Notes under the pieces: model-generated
Database searches by the model: none
Told to the model about the DNA's origin: nothing
The model's input: only the letters and a program-made list of their open reading frames with translations
DNA from: Pseudoalteromonas sp. A601
GTDB lineage: Bacteria; Pseudomonadota; Gammaproteobacteria; Enterobacterales; Alteromonadaceae
Assembly (NCBI RefSeq): GCF_002165575.1
Contig: NZ_MXQF01000006.1
Coordinates: forward strand, 62,001-126,000
Reading direction: 5' to 3'
Length of the DNA stretch: 64,000 nucleotides
Translations under genes and position numbers: made by a program
Part shown: positions 53,482 through 63,407 of the stretch, piece by piece
Position numbering within the stretch: position 1 is the stretch's first letter
Layout of the letters: every line of letters begins with the position of its first letter

Positions 53482-54290
53482 ATTCCATCTCTATGGTGTT
53501 TAATATAATCCGCAACCTCACTTACAGTGCCTAACCAATAGCCATTCTTAGGGTCTTTAATATGGCGAATTAGTTGCTCAAGTACTTTTTTATCAGTGGT
53601 GTATTGGTCGCCTTTGCCGATTTCATGGCCAGCTAAAATAAGCCAGCTGTTATTACCTCGAAGTTGCTCTAACATTGCTATGATTTCATCAAAACGTAGG
53701 CCATCAATTTTCAGACTCGTTAATTGAGCAAAGTCGGTGAAATTTGGGTTGTTTGCTGTTTCATCTAGCCAAGTACGGCCGGTATCAAAGTGTTTTGCGA
53801 TCAGCGGAACATAGCTTTGGGTATTTATACCCCGACCAACAAAGGTATTACCGCAAGGGTAGGCAAACGCGCGAGGAGTAACCCCTAAATTAGCTTTTAT
53901 ATACACTTGCGCATCTAAGATATCTTTTTCTAGCCACTTCAAGGTTGTTTGTTCAAGCGATAGATCTAGTTGGCGCAGCCATTCAAAGTTACCTGTGCAT
54001 ACATGCGAACTTGTGTGGTTGGCAATTTCGTGATCAGCAGCCACTGCTTTTTTCCATTTATCGAGTCGCTCTTTAACGTTAAAAGGTGATACATAAAATG
54101 TGGCCTTAACATTATGTTTATCTAAAATTGCTAAACCGGTATCAACTTGGCTGTGGCGGGCATCATCAAACGTAATGCTAATAGCGTTTTGAGCTTGATC
54201 AGGGTAACCAAAGCCAACGTATTTATTCGTAGCTGCTACATTTTGGGCACAAAAAAGTGCAGTAGAAATTAACAGTAATTGTTTGAACAT
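53478..54290 (-). CDS. Exported polysaccharide deacetylase family protein
   Basis: The 270-residue protein has a signal peptide (MFKQLLLISTALFCAQNVAA). NodB-homology motifs follow: SITFDDARHSQVDTG (catalytic base and metal Asp), EIANHTSSHVCTG (metal His pair) and AFAYPCGN. It probably removes N-acetyl groups from chitin-like, peptidoglycan or exopolysaccharide substrates in the periplasm or outside. A structured leader with an intrinsic terminator lies upstream at 54363-54422. Confidence 0.88.
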   Translation of the reverse strand: MFKQLLLISTALFCAQNVAATNKYVGFGYPDQAQNAISITFDDARHSQVDTGLAILDKHNVKATFYVSPFNVKERLDKWKKAVAADHEIANHTSSHVCTGNFEWLRQLDLSLEQTTLKWLEKDILDAQVYIKANLGVTPRAFAYPCGNTFVGRGINTQSYVPLIAKHFDTGRTWLDETANNPNFTDFAQLTSLKIDGLRFDEIIAMLEQLRGNNSWLILAGHEIGKGDQYTTDKKVLEQLIRHIKDPKNGYWLGTVSEVADYIKHHRDGI

Positions 54291-54362
54291 ACTTGTTTCC
54301 TTTTTCTTTTATGGAAACAAATTAAGAAAGTGAAATATATGCTACTTAAGCATATTAAAGAT

Positions 54363-54515
54363 AAAAAAATGCCCAGAACGAATCCGCATTGTTCTGGGCT
54401 TAGGGGTGGCTCTTGGCGAGCCTGCGCTAACTTTAAAAAACACCTTCTATTCGTTAAGGGAGAAGTAGAAAGTAATATTAAGTGTAGTTAACAAACGTAA
54501 AAACGCCCAATAATT
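54363..54515 (-). ncRNA. Candidate small RNA or attenuated leader with intrinsic terminator
   Basis: On the minus strand, hairpin GGCTC/GAGCC (54422-54408) is followed by a 9-bp stem, GCCCAGAAC/GTTCTGGGC (54399-54371), and seven T residues (54369-54363), a textbook intrinsic terminator. It is 212 bp past rsmF and 73 bp before the deacetylase ATG. A promoter candidate lies at 54527-54555, predicting a transcript of about 150 nt. It may be a free-standing sRNA or a leader that attenuates the deacetylase. No known family is recognised. Confidence 0.5.
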
Positions 54516-54526
54516 GTTGTTTTTTT

Positions 54527-54555
54527 ATACTATGTTAAAACAAGCGCTTGCATAA
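54527..54555 (-). promoter_or_regulatory. Promoter with LacI-type palindrome in the spacer
   Basis: Minus strand: -35 TTATGC (54555-54550), 17 bases, -10 TAGTAT (54532-54527). The palindrome CAAGCGCTTG (54541-54550) lies between the boxes. GCAAGCGCTTGC-type sites are typical of LacI/GalR-family operators. Repression of the downstream RNA is inferred. Confidence 0.45.
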
Positions 54556-54611
54556 TTAATTTATAAAAAGTGTGATTTTTATACAGGGTTTATTTGCAAC
54601 TTACCCACAGT

Positions 54612-56066
54612 TTATGCTTGCCATGTGATTAGTTGACTATTTTGTACCAAATCTCGTGGTAGTGAGTTTTTGATTTTGTTTTTTTGCCATTTACCTAAGC
54701 CAATGGGGCAACCACATAAAGTTAATACCACCTCATCAGTTGCATTTGTTACCTCAGCTAAGCGGATGTCTTTACCTTGAAAGTAATCGTTTGCTTGCTG
54801 ATCAGATAGTGCATAGGTATTTTTTACACAACTCCCACCGAATACAGTGGCAAATTCGTGCGTTAGCCGTACACCGTTTTTATGGATCATACCTAGCTGA
54901 ATCCCCAACCGCGCATATTTAATTTTATTTTCAATTGCGTTAAACCCATCGGGGAATAACCAAAGCTCTTTATCACGCTGCATCAAGGTCCCTGGTAGTG
55001 AGCTTAAACCAAACTGTTTTTTTATAGTCGCGGTAAAACTCTGGCTGGCTTTTTTATCAAATGGTTGAAAAGGGAAGGCCCCTTTTTTGATCTTTTGATT
55101 AGGGTTATCAGCACTTACAACTTTTTTAAACTTGGCGATAAAAAAGCCTTCACTATCGAATGTTTGCGGCCAAACGTGTAAATAACCTTCGTCAGTGGTG
55201 GCTTGCTCTGCATTTGGAAATAAGTTGGCTAGACTTTGAGCTTCAATACAATCAGGGAATTGCTCAAGCAAATAATCACACACTTGTTGGTTTTCAAGCG
55301 GTGTTAAAGTACAGGTTGAGTACACTAAGGTACCACCGGGTTTTAACGCATAAAAGGCGCTTTTAATTAAGCTTTTTTGTACTTTAGCAATATCAATATT
55401 CGACTCAATCGACCAGTTTTTTAGGGCGTCAGCGTCTTTACGTACTGTGCCTTCACCCGAGCAAGGCGCATCGAGCAATATGCTGTCAAAGCACTCGAAC
55501 ATGTAATCACCAAATATGACGCCATCAAAATGCGAGAGTGCACAATTACCGACACCCATACGCTTTAACGTAGCACTAAGCACCTTTAAACGAGATGACG
55601 ATAACTCATTGGCAACGAGCACACCTTGATTGTTCATCAATGCCGCTAATTGTGATGTTTTTGAGCCAGGTGCTGACGCCATATCGAGCACATGCGTAGC
55701 ATCAAGGAGTGACTCTTTAAGTGCCATGGGTGGTAGCATTGAGCTTGCTTCTTGTACATACATTGCGCCACTTAAATGTAAGTCGGTATTACCGAGGGCA
55801 AGGGCATTTTCTTCATCTGCAGGACGCTCTAGCCAAAAACCATCTTCACACCAAGGAATTTGTGTTAACTGCCAGTCTTTTTGTTTTGCCGCAAGTTTAA
55901 ACTCTTCAACTGACATTTTTAATGTATTTACACGTACGGACTTACGCAGTGGCTTGCGACACGCATTAATAAAATCGTCTAGTGTTAGGTGCGCAGGTAA
56001 GTAGCTGGCTACATCATCTATAAAATGCTGAGGAATATACGTGTTGGCGTTCAAGGCTGTGCTCAC
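54612..56066 (-). CDS. rsmF: 16S rRNA m5C1407 methyltransferase RsmF
   Basis: The 484-residue protein has a Rossmann methyltransferase domain with SAM motif [18 protein letters not shown], catalytic [14 protein letters not shown] and [11 protein letters not shown] (the two cysteines of m5C RNA methylases), and a C-terminal PUA-like extension. Length and N-terminus ([19 protein letters not shown]) fit RsmF/YebU. It methylates C1407 of 16S rRNA. It is divergent from the GntR gene. Confidence 0.95.
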   Translation of the reverse strand: MSTALNANTYIPQHFIDDVASYLPAHLTLDDFINACRKPLRKSVRVNTLKMSVEEFKLAAKQKDWQLTQIPWCEDGFWLERPADEENALALGNTDLHLSGAMYVQEASSMLPPMALKESLLDATHVLDMASAPGSKTSQLAALMNNQGVLVANELSSSRLKVLSATLKRMGVGNCALSHFDGVIFGDYMFECFDSILLDAPCSGEGTVRKDADALKNWSIESNIDIAKVQKSLIKSAFYALKPGGTLVYSTCTLTPLENQQVCDYLLEQFPDCIEAQSLANLFPNAEQATTDEGYLHVWPQTFDSEGFFIAKFKKVVSADNPNQKIKKGAFPFQPFDKKASQSFTATIKKQFGLSSLPGTLMQRDKELWLFPDGFNAIENKIKYARLGIQLGMIHKNGVRLTHEFATVFGGSCVKNTYALSDQQANDYFQGKDIRLAEVTNATDEVVLTLCGCPIGLGKWQKNKIKNSLPRDLVQNSQLITWQA

Positions 56067-56135
56067 GAAGAATAATAAAAGCGTATTCTATCATTTTCAA
56101 TGTGTACTCATAAACATAAATTTGGTGATATGACC

Positions 56136-56293
56136 TGTCGACACTTAAAGGGGGCTAACTAGTTATTAGGGATATTAACTAGTATTTACTTTGCTTATGT
56201 CGACAATAATTTGTTTTAAGCTCCATTTTTGTCGATTTAAGGTTGACACAATTTCACATAAAGACCATAGTGTAACCATGAATTGTCGACAAT
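56136..56293. promoter_or_regulatory. TTGTCGACAA operator cluster and promoter of the prp regulon
   Basis: Palindromes TGTCGACA occur at 56136-56143 and 56198-56205, a related half-site TTGTCGAT near 56229, and a full ATTGTCGACAAT at 56282-56293. A promoter reads -35 TTGACA (56243-56248), 17 bases, -10 CATAGT (56266-56271), so the last palindrome sits just after the start point. This fits autorepression by the adjacent GntR protein. The repeated sites are seen; assignment to this regulator is inferred. Confidence 0.7.
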
Positions 56294-56309
56294 CTTAAAG
56301 AAGTAACCA

Positions 56310-57011
56310 ATGACACAAGACGCTTTTAGCAAAACGCTTATTACTACCGCATCGGATCAGGTGTTTGTCGATATGCGCCGTGAGATTGTTGAGGGCAGTA
56401 TTGAGCAAGGCAGTAAAATTTCAGAGCCTGAGCTTGCTAAGCGTTATGGTGTAAGCCGCGCAACGCTTCGGGAAGCGCTGAACCGCCTTGAAAGTTGCTA
56501 CCTAATTGAACGAAAGGCGAATGTAGGGTGTAGAGTGGTTGCACTTACCGCGGAGCGATTAATCGAAGTGTATCAAGTCCGCAGTGCTCTTGAAGGTTTA
56601 GCATGCCGCTTGGCTGCCGACAATATGGCAGCTGATGAAGTGCAAAGCTTAAAACAATTACTCAACCAGCATTTGCAAACACAACGAGTAAAAGAAGGCG
56701 AGTCTTATTACCAAGAAGCGGGTGATTTAGACTTTCACTATCGAATAATCAAAGCCAGTAAGAATGAGCACCTTATTCATTTATTAAGCAACGGTTTATA
56801 TCAGTTAATTCGCATGTACCGTGTGCAAATGGGCATGGTAGGGCCGCGGGTGTCTAAAGCGTTTGATGAGCACTTAGCCATTATTAACGCGATTGAAAAC
56901 CATGATGGTGAATTAGCAGAGTTATTGATGAAGCGCCACATAAGTGCATCACAATCCAATATCCAAGCAAAATTTGACTTAATAGCAGCACAAAAGAAGG
57001 CTGCGCAGTAA
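56310..57011 (+). CDS. GntR/FCD-family regulator of the methylcitrate operon
   Basis: The 233-residue protein has a GntR winged helix ([29 protein letters not shown]) and an FCD effector domain of FadR type, with metal-ligand-like residues in [12 protein letters not shown] and RHISASQ. It is the first gene of the GntR-prpB-prpC-acnD-prpF set. In Shewanella and relatives a GntR protein, not the sigma-54 activator PrpR, controls this pathway; the order here agrees. The probable effector is a methylcitrate-cycle intermediate. Confidence 0.92.
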   Translation: MTQDAFSKTLITTASDQVFVDMRREIVEGSIEQGSKISEPELAKRYGVSRATLREALNRLESCYLIERKANVGCRVVALTAERLIEVYQVRSALEGLACRLAADNMAADEVQSLKQLLNQHLQTQRVKEGESYYQEAGDLDFHYRIIKASKNEHLIHLLSNGLYQLIRMYRVQMGMVGPRVSKAFDEHLAIINAIENHDGELAELLMKRHISASQSNIQAKFDLIAAQKKAAQ

Positions 57012-57090
57012 TTTAAGACAGTCACACTGTCATAGTAAGTATTTAAAAATAAACGCTGCCTCGAGCAGTGACCGTTCAAAGGAGACAGCA

Positions 57091-57963
57091 ATGTCAGCAG
57101 GATCAAAGTTTAAACAGGCGATAGCAAACAACCAGCCATTGCAAGTGGTAGGTACTATCAATGCTTATACAGCCATGATGGCTGAAAAAATGGGTCACCA
57201 AGCTATTTATCTATCAGGTGCTGGGGTTGCTAATGCCTCTTTCGGCATGCCTGATTTAGGTATGACCAGCCTTGATAACGTACTTGAAGATATCCGCCGT
57301 ATCACAGGTGCCAGCGATTTACCTTTATTGGTTGACGCAGACACAGGTTGGGGCGGGGCATTTAACATTGCGCGCACAGTAAAAGAAATGACTAAAGCTG
57401 GCGCAGCAGGTTTTCATATTGAAGACCAAGTAGCACAAAAGCGTTGTGGTCATCGCCCTAATAAAGAAATTGTGAGCCAAAGCGAAATGGTTGACCGTAT
57501 AAAAGCAGCGGTTGATGCTAAAACAGACAGCGACTTTTACATTATGGCGCGTACTGATGCGTTTCAAAAAGAAGGCTTAAACGCTGCGATTGACCGTGCT
57601 GCGGCTTGTGTTGAAGCGGGCGCAGATGCCATTTTTGCTGAAGCCGTGCATGATCTTGCGGATTATCAGGCATTTGCTAAAGCGGTTAATGTGCCAATCT
57701 TGGCAAACATTACCGAGTTTGGTCAAACGCCCATTTATACAAAAGAGCAATTAAGTGATGTTGGCGTGCAAATGGTGCTTTACCCGTTAAGTGCGTTTAG
57801 AGCGATGAATAAAGCGGCGTTAAACGTGTATTCAGCTATTTTGAATGAAGGCTCACAACAAAGCCAGATTGAGAATATGCAAACACGTGCTGAGCTTTAT
57901 GACTTTTTAGATTATCACACGTATGAAAACACCCTTGATAACCTTTTTTCAGCAAATAAATAA
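57091..57963 (+). CDS. prpB: 2-methylisocitrate lyase
   Basis: The 290-residue isocitrate-lyase-superfamily enzyme has [10 protein letters not shown] (metal Asp), the active-site loop [11 protein letters not shown] with catalytic Cys near residue 118, and MARTDAF. It cleaves 2-methylisocitrate to pyruvate and succinate, the last step of propionate oxidation. AAAGGAG precedes the ATG. The KRCGH loop fits PrpB rather than isocitrate lyase (KKCGH also occurs in both), and gene context decides. Confidence 0.95.
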   Translation: MSAGSKFKQAIANNQPLQVVGTINAYTAMMAEKMGHQAIYLSGAGVANASFGMPDLGMTSLDNVLEDIRRITGASDLPLLVDADTGWGGAFNIARTVKEMTKAGAAGFHIEDQVAQKRCGHRPNKEIVSQSEMVDRIKAAVDAKTDSDFYIMARTDAFQKEGLNAAIDRAAACVEAGADAIFAEAVHDLADYQAFAKAVNVPILANITEFGQTPIYTKEQLSDVGVQMVLYPLSAFRAMNKAALNVYSAILNEGSQQSQIENMQTRAELYDFLDYHTYENTLDNLFSANK

Positions 57964-57989
57964 TAATAAAAAATAGTAGGAGAATACTC

Positions 57990-59117
57990 ATGGTCGATAA
58001 AGCATTAGGTGGCGCAGGACTTCGCGGACAAGTAGCAGGTCAAACAGCATTATGTACAGTAGGGCAAACAGGCTCAGGTTTAACATATTGTGGTTACGAT
58101 ATTAGCGAGCTTGCAGACAAAGCACAATTTGAAGAAGTATCATTTTTACTTTCACGTGGCGAGTTGCCAACTACCTCAGAACTTGCAGAATATAAAGCTA
58201 AACTTAAAAGCCTACGTGGTTTGCCAGATGCACTTAAAACAGTGCTTGAGAATATTCCAAAAGACGCTCACCCAATGGATGTAATGCGAACAGGCTGTTC
58301 AATGCTGGGCAACCTTGAAATGGAAAACGACTTTAGTGGCGCAGATGATGCAATTGACCGTATGGTTGCAATATTCCCAAGTGTTATTTGTTATTGGTAC
58401 CGCTTTACTCATGATGGTGTGCGTATTGAAACACAAACGGATGATGACTCTGTCGGCGCGCATTTTTTAACAATGCTGCATGATGAAGCGCCATCTGAGC
58501 TTTTTGCTCAAGTCATGAATGTATCGCTTATTTTATATGCGGAGCATGAATTTAATGCATCAACCTTTACAGGGCGTGTATGTGCGTCAACATTATCTGA
58601 TATTCATTCATGTGTAACAGGTGCAATTGGTACTTTACGTGGTCCATTACACGGTGGTGCTAATGAAGCTGCGATGGACATGATCCAAGGGTTTACGAGC
58701 GCAGAACATGCTGAGCAAGAAATTATGGGTATGCTCGAGCGGAAAGACAAAATTATGGGCTTTGGTCATGCTATTTACCGAGAGTCGGATCCGCGTAATG
58801 TGATCATTAAAAAATGGTCTGAAAAATTAGCGGCAGAAGTAGGTGACGATGTGCTTTACCCAGTGTCTGTTCGTTGTGAAGACGTAATGTGGCGTGAGAA
58901 AAAACTATTTTGTAATGCTGATTTTTTCCATGCATCGGCTTATCACTTTATGGGTATTCCGACCAAACTGTTTACGCCTATTTTTGTAATGAGCCGTGTA
59001 ACTGGCTGGACAGCACACGTTAAAGAGCAACGTGCTAATAACCGTATTATTCGCCCAAGTGCCGATTATACCGGGCCTGAAGCACGTAGCTATACACCAA
59101 TTGAATCAAGAGGCTAA
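57990..59117 (+). CDS. prpC: 2-methylcitrate synthase
   Basis: The 375-residue citrate-synthase-family enzyme has catalytic His residues in LHGGANEAAMD and GFGHAIYRESDPR, and the C-terminal Asp region VSRVTGWTAHVKEQ. It condenses propionyl-CoA with oxaloacetate. AGGAG precedes the ATG. Gene order after prpB identifies it as PrpC rather than GltA. A terminator-like hairpin follows. Confidence 0.95.
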   Translation: MVDKALGGAGLRGQVAGQTALCTVGQTGSGLTYCGYDISELADKAQFEEVSFLLSRGELPTTSELAEYKAKLKSLRGLPDALKTVLENIPKDAHPMDVMRTGCSMLGNLEMENDFSGADDAIDRMVAIFPSVICYWYRFTHDGVRIETQTDDDSVGAHFLTMLHDEAPSELFAQVMNVSLILYAEHEFNASTFTGRVCASTLSDIHSCVTGAIGTLRGPLHGGANEAAMDMIQGFTSAEHAEQEIMGMLERKDKIMGFGHAIYRESDPRNVIIKKWSEKLAAEVGDDVLYPVSVRCEDVMWREKKLFCNADFFHASAYHFMGIPTKLFTPIFVMSRVTGWTAHVKEQRANNRIIRPSADYTGPEARSYTPIESRG

Positions 59118-59130
59118 TCAGTTAGCGTTT

Positions 59131-59156
59131 AAGGTGAGCACTCGGCTCACCTTTTA
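59131..59156 (+). terminator. Intrinsic terminator inside the prp gene set
   Basis: AAGGTGAGC-ACTCG-GCTCACCTT is a 9-bp stem followed by TTTATTGTTT. It lies between prpC and acnD, so acnD-prpF may be read through at lower level or have their own promoter in the 94-bp gap. Confidence 0.7.
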
Positions 59157-59211
59157 TTGTTTATAACGCTTTTACCACACTCTCCTCCGTCACCAAATTA
59201 GCGAATTTATT

Positions 59212-61821
59212 ATGACCATTATTAATAACACCCAATTTCGAAAACCGCTGCCGAACAGCAATGTCGATTACTTTGACACGCAAGCCGCCGTTGATGCCAT
59301 TAAACCGGGCGCTTACGCCACTCTCCCTTATAGCTCTCGGGTATTTGCCGAAAATTTAGTGCGTCGCTGTGAGCCCGATATGTTAACCGATGCGCTTAGC
59401 CAAATTATTGAGCGCAAACAAGATTTAGATTTTCCGTGGTATCCGGCACGCGTTGTATGTCACGATATTTTAGGGCAAACAGCCCTTGTTGATTTAGCAG
59501 GTCTACGTGATGCAATTGCTGAGAAAGGGGGCGATCCTGCAAAAGTAAACCCTGTGGTGCCCACTCAGTTAATTGTCGACCATTCATTAGCCGTAGAGCA
59601 CGCAGGATTTGACCCTGAAGCGTTTGAGAAAAACCGCGCTATTGAAGATAGACGTAACGATGACCGTTTTCACTTTATAAACTGGACTAAAACCGCGTTT
59701 AAAAATATTGATGTGATCCCACCGGGCAATGGCATCATGCACCAAATCAACCTAGAGAAAATGTCGCCGGTTATTCAAAACCGTGATGGTATTGCGTTCC
59801 CAGACACGCTAGTAGGTACCGACAGCCATACTCCTCATGTTGATGCGTTAGGTGTTATTGCTGTAGGCGTGGGCGGCCTTGAGGCTGAAAGCGTAATGTT
59901 AGGGCGAGCATCGTACATTCGTTTACCAGATATTGTGGGTGTTGAACTCACAGGTAAACGCCAATCAGGTATTACTGCTACGGACATCGTGTTAGCTATT
60001 ACCGAATTTTTACGTGAGCAACGTGTGGTATCGACTTACCTCGAATTTTACGGTGAAGGGGCTGATGCACTAACCCTAGGTGACAGAGCGACCATTTCTA
60101 ACATGACCCCAGAATTTGGCGCAACCGCGGCTATGTTTTACATTGATGATAAAACCATTGATTACTTGCGTTTAACTGGTCGTGATGAAGAGCAAATTGC
60201 ACTGGTTGAAAACTACGCTAAAACAGCAGGTTTATGGAGCGACAGCTTAAAAACAGCGCATTATGACCGTGTGCTTAAATTTGATTTATCAAGTGTTGGG
60301 CGCAACATTGCAGGACCTTCAAACCCGCACCGTCGTGTATCTACCAGCGATTTAGCTAAAGAAGGTATTTCGGGCGTTGTTGAGAGCGAAGAAGGCTTAA
60401 TGCCCGATGGCGCGTGTATTATTGCCGCTATTACTAGCTGTACTAATACCAGTAATCCGCGCAATGTAATTGCGGCAGGTTTATTAGCGAGAAATGCAAA
60501 TGCCAAAGGATTAATGCGTAAACCTTGGGTTAAAACCTCATTGGCACCGGGTTCTAAAGCAGTGCAATCGTACCTTGAGGACGCAAACTTATTACCAGAG
60601 CTTGAACAGCTTGGTTTTGGTATTGTTGGTTTTGCCTGTACTACCTGTAACGGTATGAGTGGTGCACTAGATCCTAAAATTCAACAAGAAGTAATTGATC
60701 GCGATTTATACGCAACAGCGGTGCTTTCGGGTAACCGTAACTTTGATGGTCGTATTCATCCATATGCTAAGCAAGCGTTTTTAGCGTCTCCACCGCTTGT
60801 GGTTGCTTACGCAATTGCCGGTACCATCCGTTTTGATATAGAAAAAGATATACTCGGTAAAGATCAGCAAGGTAACGATGTAACCTTAAAAGATTTATGG
60901 CCATCTGATGAAGAAATAGATGCAGTGATCAAGCAAAGCGTTAAGCCTGAGCAGTTTAGAAAAGTATACGAGCCAATGTTTAACTTAACCGTTGATTACG
61001 GCGAAGATAACGACCCACTCTACGATTGGCGCCCAGAAAGTACCTATATTCGCCGTCCTCCTTATTGGGAAGGTGCATTAGCAGGCGAGCGCAGTATGAC
61101 AGGTATGCGTGCATTAGCAGTACTAGGCGATAACATTACCACCGATCATTTATCTCCTTCTAATGCAATTATGGCAAGCAGCGCTGCAGGTGAATACTTG
61201 ACTAAAATGAATGTGCCAGAAGAAGACTTTAACTCATACGCAACCCATCGAGGCGATCACTTAACCGCGCAACGAGCCACGTTTGCAAACCCTAAACTAT
61301 TAAATGAAATGGTACTGGACGAAAACGGTGAAGTGAAGCAGGGCTCCTATGCACGTATAGAGCCAGAAGGTGAAAATACACGTATGTGGGAAGCAATAGA
61401 GACTTACATGGAGCGTAAACAACCGCTTATTATCGTCGCTGGGGCTGACTACGGCCAAGGTTCGTCGCGCGATTGGGCAGCAAAAGGCGTAAGGCTTGCT
61501 GGTGTTCAAGTTATTGCAGCTGAAGGGTTTGAACGTATTCACCGTACTAACTTAATTGGTATGGGTGTATTGCCGCTTGAATTTAAACCAGGCACAACAC
61601 GTAAAACACTTAATCTTGATGGCAGCGAAAGTTATGACGTTAAGGGCGAACCAGCACCAGGTGCAACCTTAGAATTGCTGATCACCCGTAAAAATGGTGA
61701 AGTGCTAACTGTGCCAATGAAGTGCCGATTAGACACGCAAGAAGAGCTCTCTATTTATGCTGCAGGCGGTGTATTGCAGCGTTTCGCGCAAGACTTTTTA
61801 GAAGCAACACAAGCTTCATAA
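59212..61821 (+). CDS. acnD: Fe/S-dependent 2-methylcitrate dehydratase AcnD
   Basis: The 869-residue aconitase-family protein has SDSHTPHVDALGVIAVGVGGLEAE-type substrate loop (GTDSHTPHVDA), iron-sulfur cysteines in TSCTNTSNPRN and CTTCNGMSG, and a C-terminal swivel domain with GADYGQGSSRDWAAKG. AcnD dehydrates 2-methylcitrate to 2-methylaconitate and needs PrpF for net conversion. No clear Shine-Dalgarno site precedes the ATG. Confidence 0.95.
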   Translation: MTIINNTQFRKPLPNSNVDYFDTQAAVDAIKPGAYATLPYSSRVFAENLVRRCEPDMLTDALSQIIERKQDLDFPWYPARVVCHDILGQTALVDLAGLRDAIAEKGGDPAKVNPVVPTQLIVDHSLAVEHAGFDPEAFEKNRAIEDRRNDDRFHFINWTKTAFKNIDVIPPGNGIMHQINLEKMSPVIQNRDGIAFPDTLVGTDSHTPHVDALGVIAVGVGGLEAESVMLGRASYIRLPDIVGVELTGKRQSGITATDIVLAITEFLREQRVVSTYLEFYGEGADALTLGDRATISNMTPEFGATAAMFYIDDKTIDYLRLTGRDEEQIALVENYAKTAGLWSDSLKTAHYDRVLKFDLSSVGRNIAGPSNPHRRVSTSDLAKEGISGVVESEEGLMPDGACIIAAITSCTNTSNPRNVIAAGLLARNANAKGLMRKPWVKTSLAPGSKAVQSYLEDANLLPELEQLGFGIVGFACTTCNGMSGALDPKIQQEVIDRDLYATAVLSGNRNFDGRIHPYAKQAFLASPPLVVAYAIAGTIRFDIEKDILGKDQQGNDVTLKDLWPSDEEIDAVIKQSVKPEQFRKVYEPMFNLTVDYGEDNDPLYDWRPESTYIRRPPYWEGALAGERSMTGMRALAVLGDNITTDHLSPSNAIMASSAAGEYLTKMNVPEEDFNSYATHRGDHLTAQRATFANPKLLNEMVLDENGEVKQGSYARIEPEGENTRMWEAIETYMERKQPLIIVAGADYGQGSSRDWAAKGVRLAGVQVIAAEGFERIHRTNLIGMGVLPLEFKPGTTRKTLNLDGSESYDVKGEPAPGATLELLITRKNGEVLTVPMKCRLDTQEELSIYAAGGVLQRFAQDFLEATQAS

Positions 61822-61833
61822 GGACGTACGTTT

Positions 61834-63021
61834 ATGTTTAAGCCACAAATTAAAGTGCCAGCAACCTACATGCGTGGTGGCACCAGTAAAGGGGTGTTTT
61901 TTAATTTAACGGATTTACCAGAGCCTGCCCAAGTGGCAGGTGAAGCCCGCGATAACTTATTGCTTCGTGTTATTGGCAGCCCTGATCCTTATGGCAAACA
62001 AACCGATGGCATGGGCGGAGCAACATCAAGCACCAGCAAAACGGTTATCTTAAGTAAAAGTGAACAACCTGATCACGATGTAGACTACTTATTTGGCCAA
62101 GTCGCTATTGATAATGCATTTGTCGATTGGAGCGGTAATTGTGGCAATCTCACCTCAGCTGTCGGCGCTTTTGCAATTAGTAACGGGCTAGTTGATAGCG
62201 CACGTATCCCACAAAACGGGATAGCGATAGTGCGTGTGTGGCAAGCTAATATTAAAAAAACTATTTTAGTACACGTGCCAATTACACAAGACGAAGTACA
62301 AGAAACGGGTGATTTTGAACTTGATGGGGTGACATTTCCTGCAGCAGAAGTAAAACTTGAGTTCATGGATCCAGCTGACGGTGATGGGGCGTTATTCCCA
62401 ACAGGTAATCTAGTTGATGAGCTTGAAGTGCCAGAGTTTGGCGCACTTAAAGCGACCATGATCAATGCAGGTATTCCTACTGTGTTTGTTAATGCACAAG
62501 ATATTGGTTACAACGGCACAGAGCTACAAGACGATATAAACAACGACGACGCTGCGCTTAAAAAGCTTGAGTCTATTCGTGCCCACGCTGCAGTTAAAAT
62601 GGGATTGATCAACAATATTAATGAAGCGGTAGGGCGCCAACACACACCAAAAGTAGCCTTTGTAAACAAGCCAACCTCTTACATTGCATCAAGCGCAAAA
62701 GAAATAGCAGCTTCAAGTATTGATTTAGTGGTACGCGCTATGTCGATGGGCAAATTACATCATGCCATGATGGGCACTGCGGCGGTTGCAATAGGCACCG
62801 CTGCTGCTATCGAAGGCACTCTAGTTAATTTAGCCGCTGGTGGCGGTGAGTTGAGCGAAGTAAACTTTGGTCATCCATCAGGTACCTTAAAAGTCGGCGC
62901 AGAGGCTAAGTTAGTCAATGGTAATTGGCAAGTAACGAAAGCCAGTATGAGCCGCAGTGCACGGGTACTGATGGAAGGGGTTGTTCGTGTACCTTACGAT
63001 TTCAATGGAGCAAATCACTAA
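61834..63021 (+). CDS. prpF: 2-methylaconitate cis-trans isomerase PrpF
   Basis: The 395-residue protein has the PrpF opening PATYMRGGTSKGVFFNLTDLP, DGMGGATSSTSKT, a cysteine in WSGNCGNLTSAVGAFA and GHPSGTLKVGAE. It isomerises trans- to cis-2-methylaconitate, working with AcnD. It is 12 bp after acnD and closes the operon. Confidence 0.95.
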   Translation: MFKPQIKVPATYMRGGTSKGVFFNLTDLPEPAQVAGEARDNLLLRVIGSPDPYGKQTDGMGGATSSTSKTVILSKSEQPDHDVDYLFGQVAIDNAFVDWSGNCGNLTSAVGAFAISNGLVDSARIPQNGIAIVRVWQANIKKTILVHVPITQDEVQETGDFELDGVTFPAAEVKLEFMDPADGDGALFPTGNLVDELEVPEFGALKATMINAGIPTVFVNAQDIGYNGTELQDDINNDDAALKKLESIRAHAAVKMGLINNINEAVGRQHTPKVAFVNKPTSYIASSAKEIAASSIDLVVRAMSMGKLHHAMMGTAAVAIGTAAAIEGTLVNLAAGGGELSEVNFGHPSGTLKVGAEAKLVNGNWQVTKASMSRSARVLMEGVVRVPYDFNGANH

Positions 63022-63074
63022 AATAACTGCAAAGTGATTTTACATATGTGAAAGAATGTAAATAGTCCAACAAA

Positions 63075-63090
63075 GGGGGGAAATCCCCCC
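63075..63090 (+). terminator. Possible prpF terminator (GGGGGG/CCCCCC hairpin)
   Basis: GGGGGG-AAAT-CCCCCC forms a strong short stem 53 bp past prpF. It lacks a T-run, so termination is uncertain. The rest of the 386-bp gap to 63407 is AT-rich with no gene seen, apart from the palindrome at 63366-63383. Confidence 0.45.
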
Positions 63091-63365
63091 AATCTACAGT
63101 AAAAAGAATCTATTAAATTAAATCGACAAATTATACTCGCTAGAGTTTAAGTACATCCTCCTGTTTTTGTTTACTTTTATTTGTCACTTCAATGGTGTTG
63201 GAGAGCTTGAAAGGGATTGAATTTTAAATTAGTAATTACCGCAAATTGTCATAAATCAATGCTAAATTAGAAAACTCATGAGAATTAATGGCTCATTACA
63301 TAAGCATGTACAGTTTGATACAAAATTTTAACTTAATAGTTCAATCATATTGATGTAGTCTTATC

Positions 63366-63383
63366 TTAAATAGTACTATTTAA
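63366..63383. promoter_or_regulatory. 18-bp perfect palindrome upstream of a lipoprotein gene
   Basis: TTAAATAGTACTATTTAA is fully self-complementary and lies 24 bp before the ATG at 63408, near where a promoter or start point is expected. A dimeric repressor site is plausible; the binding protein is unknown. Confidence 0.4.
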
Positions 63384-63407
63384 TAACAAGCGCTCAAGGA
63401 GATTTAC

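Noticed and set aside
54279..54491. 70-codon plus-strand open frame in the rsmF-deacetylase gap
   Set aside because: It overlaps the start of the deacetylase, runs through a terminator hairpin, has no ribosome-binding site and resembles no protein.
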